The notes beneath the pieces are model-generated. The model made no database searches and was not told the origin of the DNA. It saw only the letters and a list, made by a program, of their open reading frames with translations. A program made the position numbers and the translations under genes. Below, piece after piece: positions 6,779-8,059 of a stretch of DNA of 8,059 bases. Source of the DNA: CAYHZL01 sp964361075 (GTDB taxonomy: Bacteria > Bacteroidota > Ignavibacteria > UBA10030 > UBA8401); NCBI GenBank assembly GCA_964361075.1, contig CAYHZL010000166.1, positions 1-8,059 on the forward strand, in the 5' to 3' direction. Numbering within the stretch: the first letter of the stretch is position 1; every line of letters starts with the position of its first letter.

Positions 6779-7696
6779 TTATTTGGTGTTTTCAAAAATG
6801 AATTTTACAATTGCCGGCGTAACATCAGTGAGTCGTTTCACACACTTCGAAAAATATTTCTTTCCTTTTCCTAGTACAATCAACGGTACAGCATTGCGCG
6901 TGTGCGATTTTGTAGAAAGATCTTCGATGTTACCGTGATCGCTAATCATCAACAGCGTATCATTTTCAAAATCGAAAGAATGAAGAATGCCGGAAATAAA
7001 TCCATCCATTCGTACCAACACATCAACAGCTATGTCCATCTTTTGTGAATGTCCTGCATCATCGGTAATCCAATATTCAAATAAAGTAAAATCATACTGC
7101 TTGCCGATACGATGGAAGTTTTTTCCGGCTTCGTATGCAGTCGTTGCTTCAATATCAGCATGGCCGAGTTCTTTCCAGCGCGAGCCGACAATATCTGCGG
7201 AAATTGCATTGCCGGTTTTTAATTCAATGTGGGTGTGTAATGTTCGATTGAGAGAAGTAAACGCATACGCCACGGTCGGCATTTTTCCCTTCGGCGATTT
7301 TAAATAATCAAAATATCGCTGCGGATAACAATTGACGAAGTTAGATGTTTTGTTAATGCGTTCGAGTTGTAAAAATAAATTCTGTTCGCGAAGCACAGGA
7401 AGTAAAGTGGAATACGGATACGGACCAAAATGTTTGCCGATAAACTTTGGCGCATTTACTCCTGTGAACAATGCTATTTGCCCGGTTCCGCTTTGTGGAA
7501 ATCCGGCAACACCAAGTGTTGCATTCACCGGCGAGACGGTCGCAAACTTAGTTTCAATACGTTTGTGAAGTAATGACGGCATTATGCCGTCAAAAATTTT
7601 TGTCAATGCCGGAAGTGGTGAATTAAAAAATGGATTGGTCGCTGGATTTTTTTTTCCGTAACCAACACCATCCCAAAATATCATGTAGAAAGACAT
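6779..7696 (-). CDS. Alkaline-phosphatase-superfamily metalloenzyme (phosphoglycerate mutase/phosphopentomutase-like), substrate unknown
   Basis: 305 residues from ATG at 7696; MIFWDG at 7684 is an alternative start. Metal-site motifs of the superfamily are present in order: MIFWDGVGYG (5-14, Asp9); GFPQSGTGQIALFTG (65-79), whose Ser70 or Thr72 is the likely phosphorylated nucleophile; TDDAGHSQKMD (211-221, Asp213 and His216); MISDHGNIED (250-259, Asp253 and His254); and KSHTRNAVPLIV (263-274, His265). This matches the two-metal site seen in cofactor-independent phosphoglycerate mutase and phosphopentomutase. The protein is far shorter than the roughly 510-residue bacterial iPGM and has a different middle region, so I do not call it a mutase; a phosphatase or phosphotransferase is equally possible. 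The frame stays open to 7768, but the extra residues (FFFFAPLCLCGEK) are translated from an intergenic repeat and should not be included. It stands alone, with repeat-filled gaps on both sides. Confidence 0.85.
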   Translation of the reverse strand: MSFYMIFWDGVGYGKKNPATNPFFNSPLPALTKIFDGIMPSLLHKRIETKFATVSPVNATLGVAGFPQSGTGQIALFTGVNAPKFIGKHFGPYPYSTLLPVLREQNLFLQLERINKTSNFVNCYPQRYFDYLKSPKGKMPTVAYAFTSLNRTLHTHIELKTGNAISADIVGSRWKELGHADIEATTAYEAGKNFHRIGKQYDFTLFEYWITDDAGHSQKMDIAVDVLVRMDGFISGILHSFDFENDTLLMISDHGNIEDLSTKSHTRNAVPLIVLGKGKKYFSKCVKRLTDVTPAIVKFIFENTK

Positions 7697-7711
7697 CGGC
7701 GTTGTTGAATA

Positions 7712-7741
7712 ATTATAAGTTTTTTCGCCACAAAGACACAA
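7712..7741 (-). promoter_or_regulatory. Possible promoter of the phosphatase-like gene, partly inside a repeat
   Basis: On the minus strand a perfect TATAAT (7717-7712) lies 16 bases before ATG at 7696. A weak TTGTGT (7741-7736) lies 18 bases further upstream and belongs to the 7727-7752 repeat copy. The alternative Bacteroidota-style TTTG/TAnnTTTG pattern is not clearly present. Short AT-rich matches are common by chance, so this is only a candidate. Confidence 0.25.
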
Positions 7742-7752
7742 AGGCGCAAAGA
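7727..7752. repeat. Single-arm copy of the 'GCCACAAAG' repeat family
   Basis: This 26-base unit starts GCCACAAAGACAC and ends GGCGCAAAGA. It contains the same words as the inverted arm at 6718-6743, but with the ACAC and GCGC blocks exchanged. It is followed by an A-rich tract and lies immediately upstream of the phosphatase-like gene. Translated on the minus strand it gives APLCLCGEK, a false N-terminal extension of that gene. Confidence 0.8.
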
Positions 7753-7781
7753 AAAAAAATATAAACAAATGGTAACTCCTA

Positions 7782-7832
7782 AGTAACTCACACCGGTATT
7801 GATCATATTGATTATTGCAATCGTGAGTTACT
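7782..7832. repeat. Perfect 10-bp inverted repeat with AT-rich spacer
   Basis: AGTAACTCAC (7782-7791) pairs perfectly with GTGAGTTACT (7823-7832) across 31 bases. A partial extra copy, GGTAACTCC, precedes it at 7771-7779. On the plus strand the right arm is followed by CTTTTT, giving a weak terminator-like look, but no plus-strand gene ends here. It may instead be the edge of a repeat or an operator-like site upstream of the phosphatase-like gene; the sequence does not decide. Confidence 0.55.
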
Positions 7833-7897
7833 CTTTTTGAAAAAAATACGCCGCAGGTGCATTGAACGCGCTACTCAGCGTTATTGTTGATTCAACT

Positions 7898-7993
7898 AAT
7901 CCCCCTAACCCCCTTTTCAAGGGGGAATACTTGCTTTAAATCCCCCTTGAAAAGGGGGTGTCCCGATTTGCTTTTTAATCGGGACGGGGGATT
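7898..7993. repeat. Nested palindromic repeat element (CCCCCTTTTCAAGGGGG type), 96 bp
   Basis: Outer arms AATCCCCC (7898-7905) and GGGGGATT (7986-7993) are exact inverted repeats. Inside, CCCCCTTTTCAAGGGGGA (7909-7926) is the exact reverse complement of 7941-7958, giving an 18-bp stem with a 14-base loop; each arm can also fold on itself (CCCCCTT/AAGGGGG). A third stem, TCCCGATT (7961-7968) with AATCGGGA (7977-7984), follows. The whole element can fold as a closed multi-branched structure. From recall, this wording (CCCCCTTTTCAAGGGGG, TCCCGATT...AATCGGGA) recurs between genes in diverse environmental bacteria. It contains no reading frame of note. Confidence 0.85.
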
Positions 7994-8021
7994 CGTTTTT
8001 GTTCTTTGGAAATACTGAAAT

Positions 8022-8059
8022 TATGCCGAAGGAGTCTGCCAAAGGCATCCCTTCGGGAC
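8022..8059 (-). repeat. TCCCGAAGGGAT-type repeat, right copy, cut by the window edge
   Basis: The last bases contain TGCCGAAGG, TGCCAAAGG and CATCCCTTCGGGA, repeated short words with internal complementarity (CCGAAGG against CCTTCGG). Positions 8038-8058 match the reverse complement of 249-269 at 19 of 21 positions. The element probably continues beyond the window. Confidence 0.65.

Overview
The window carries six genes, all on the minus strand, separated by gaps filled with short interspersed repeats. No start codon is preceded by a convincing AGGAGG-type ribosome binding site, and base composition is moderately AT-rich. Together with the repeat types, this suggests an environmental bacterium of the Bacteroidota/Ignavibacteriota (FCB) kind. 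That placement is inference from overall style and recall, not from a marker gene.

Layout, read in the direction of transcription (high to low coordinates). (1) An alkaline-phosphatase-superfamily metalloenzyme of unknown substrate (7696-6779). (2) A 240-base gap with an imperfect inverted repeat. (3) A compact group: full-length ComEC/Rec2 DNA-uptake channel (6538-4097), a 61-residue two-helix membrane protein 12 bases later (4084-3899), and a methylmalonyl-CoA mutase catalytic subunit that starts inside that small gene (3927-2368). (4) A 201-base gap with a second repeat family. (5) A coupled pair: SpoU/TrmH-family RNA 2'-O-methyltransferase (2166-1384) and a P1/DmpA/NylC-family self-cleaving hydrolase (1384-452), sharing one base (TAATG). 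(6) Gene-free flanks at 1-451 and 7697-8059, packed with hairpins and repeats, including a GAATA microsatellite at the left edge.

The protein genes belong to known families and look intact. They do not form one obvious pathway: DNA uptake, propionate/methylmalonyl metabolism, RNA modification and peptide/amide hydrolysis sit side by side, so the grouping probably reflects genome compaction rather than a shared job. I see no phage, CRISPR, toxin-antitoxin or secondary-metabolite system.

The most notable signal is non-coding. Every gap longer than 100 bases holds at least one structured repeat of a different family. One copy creates a false N-terminal extension of the phosphatase gene and may supply part of its promoter. 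The mutase also lacks its cobalamin-binding domain, and no partner subunit is in the window.
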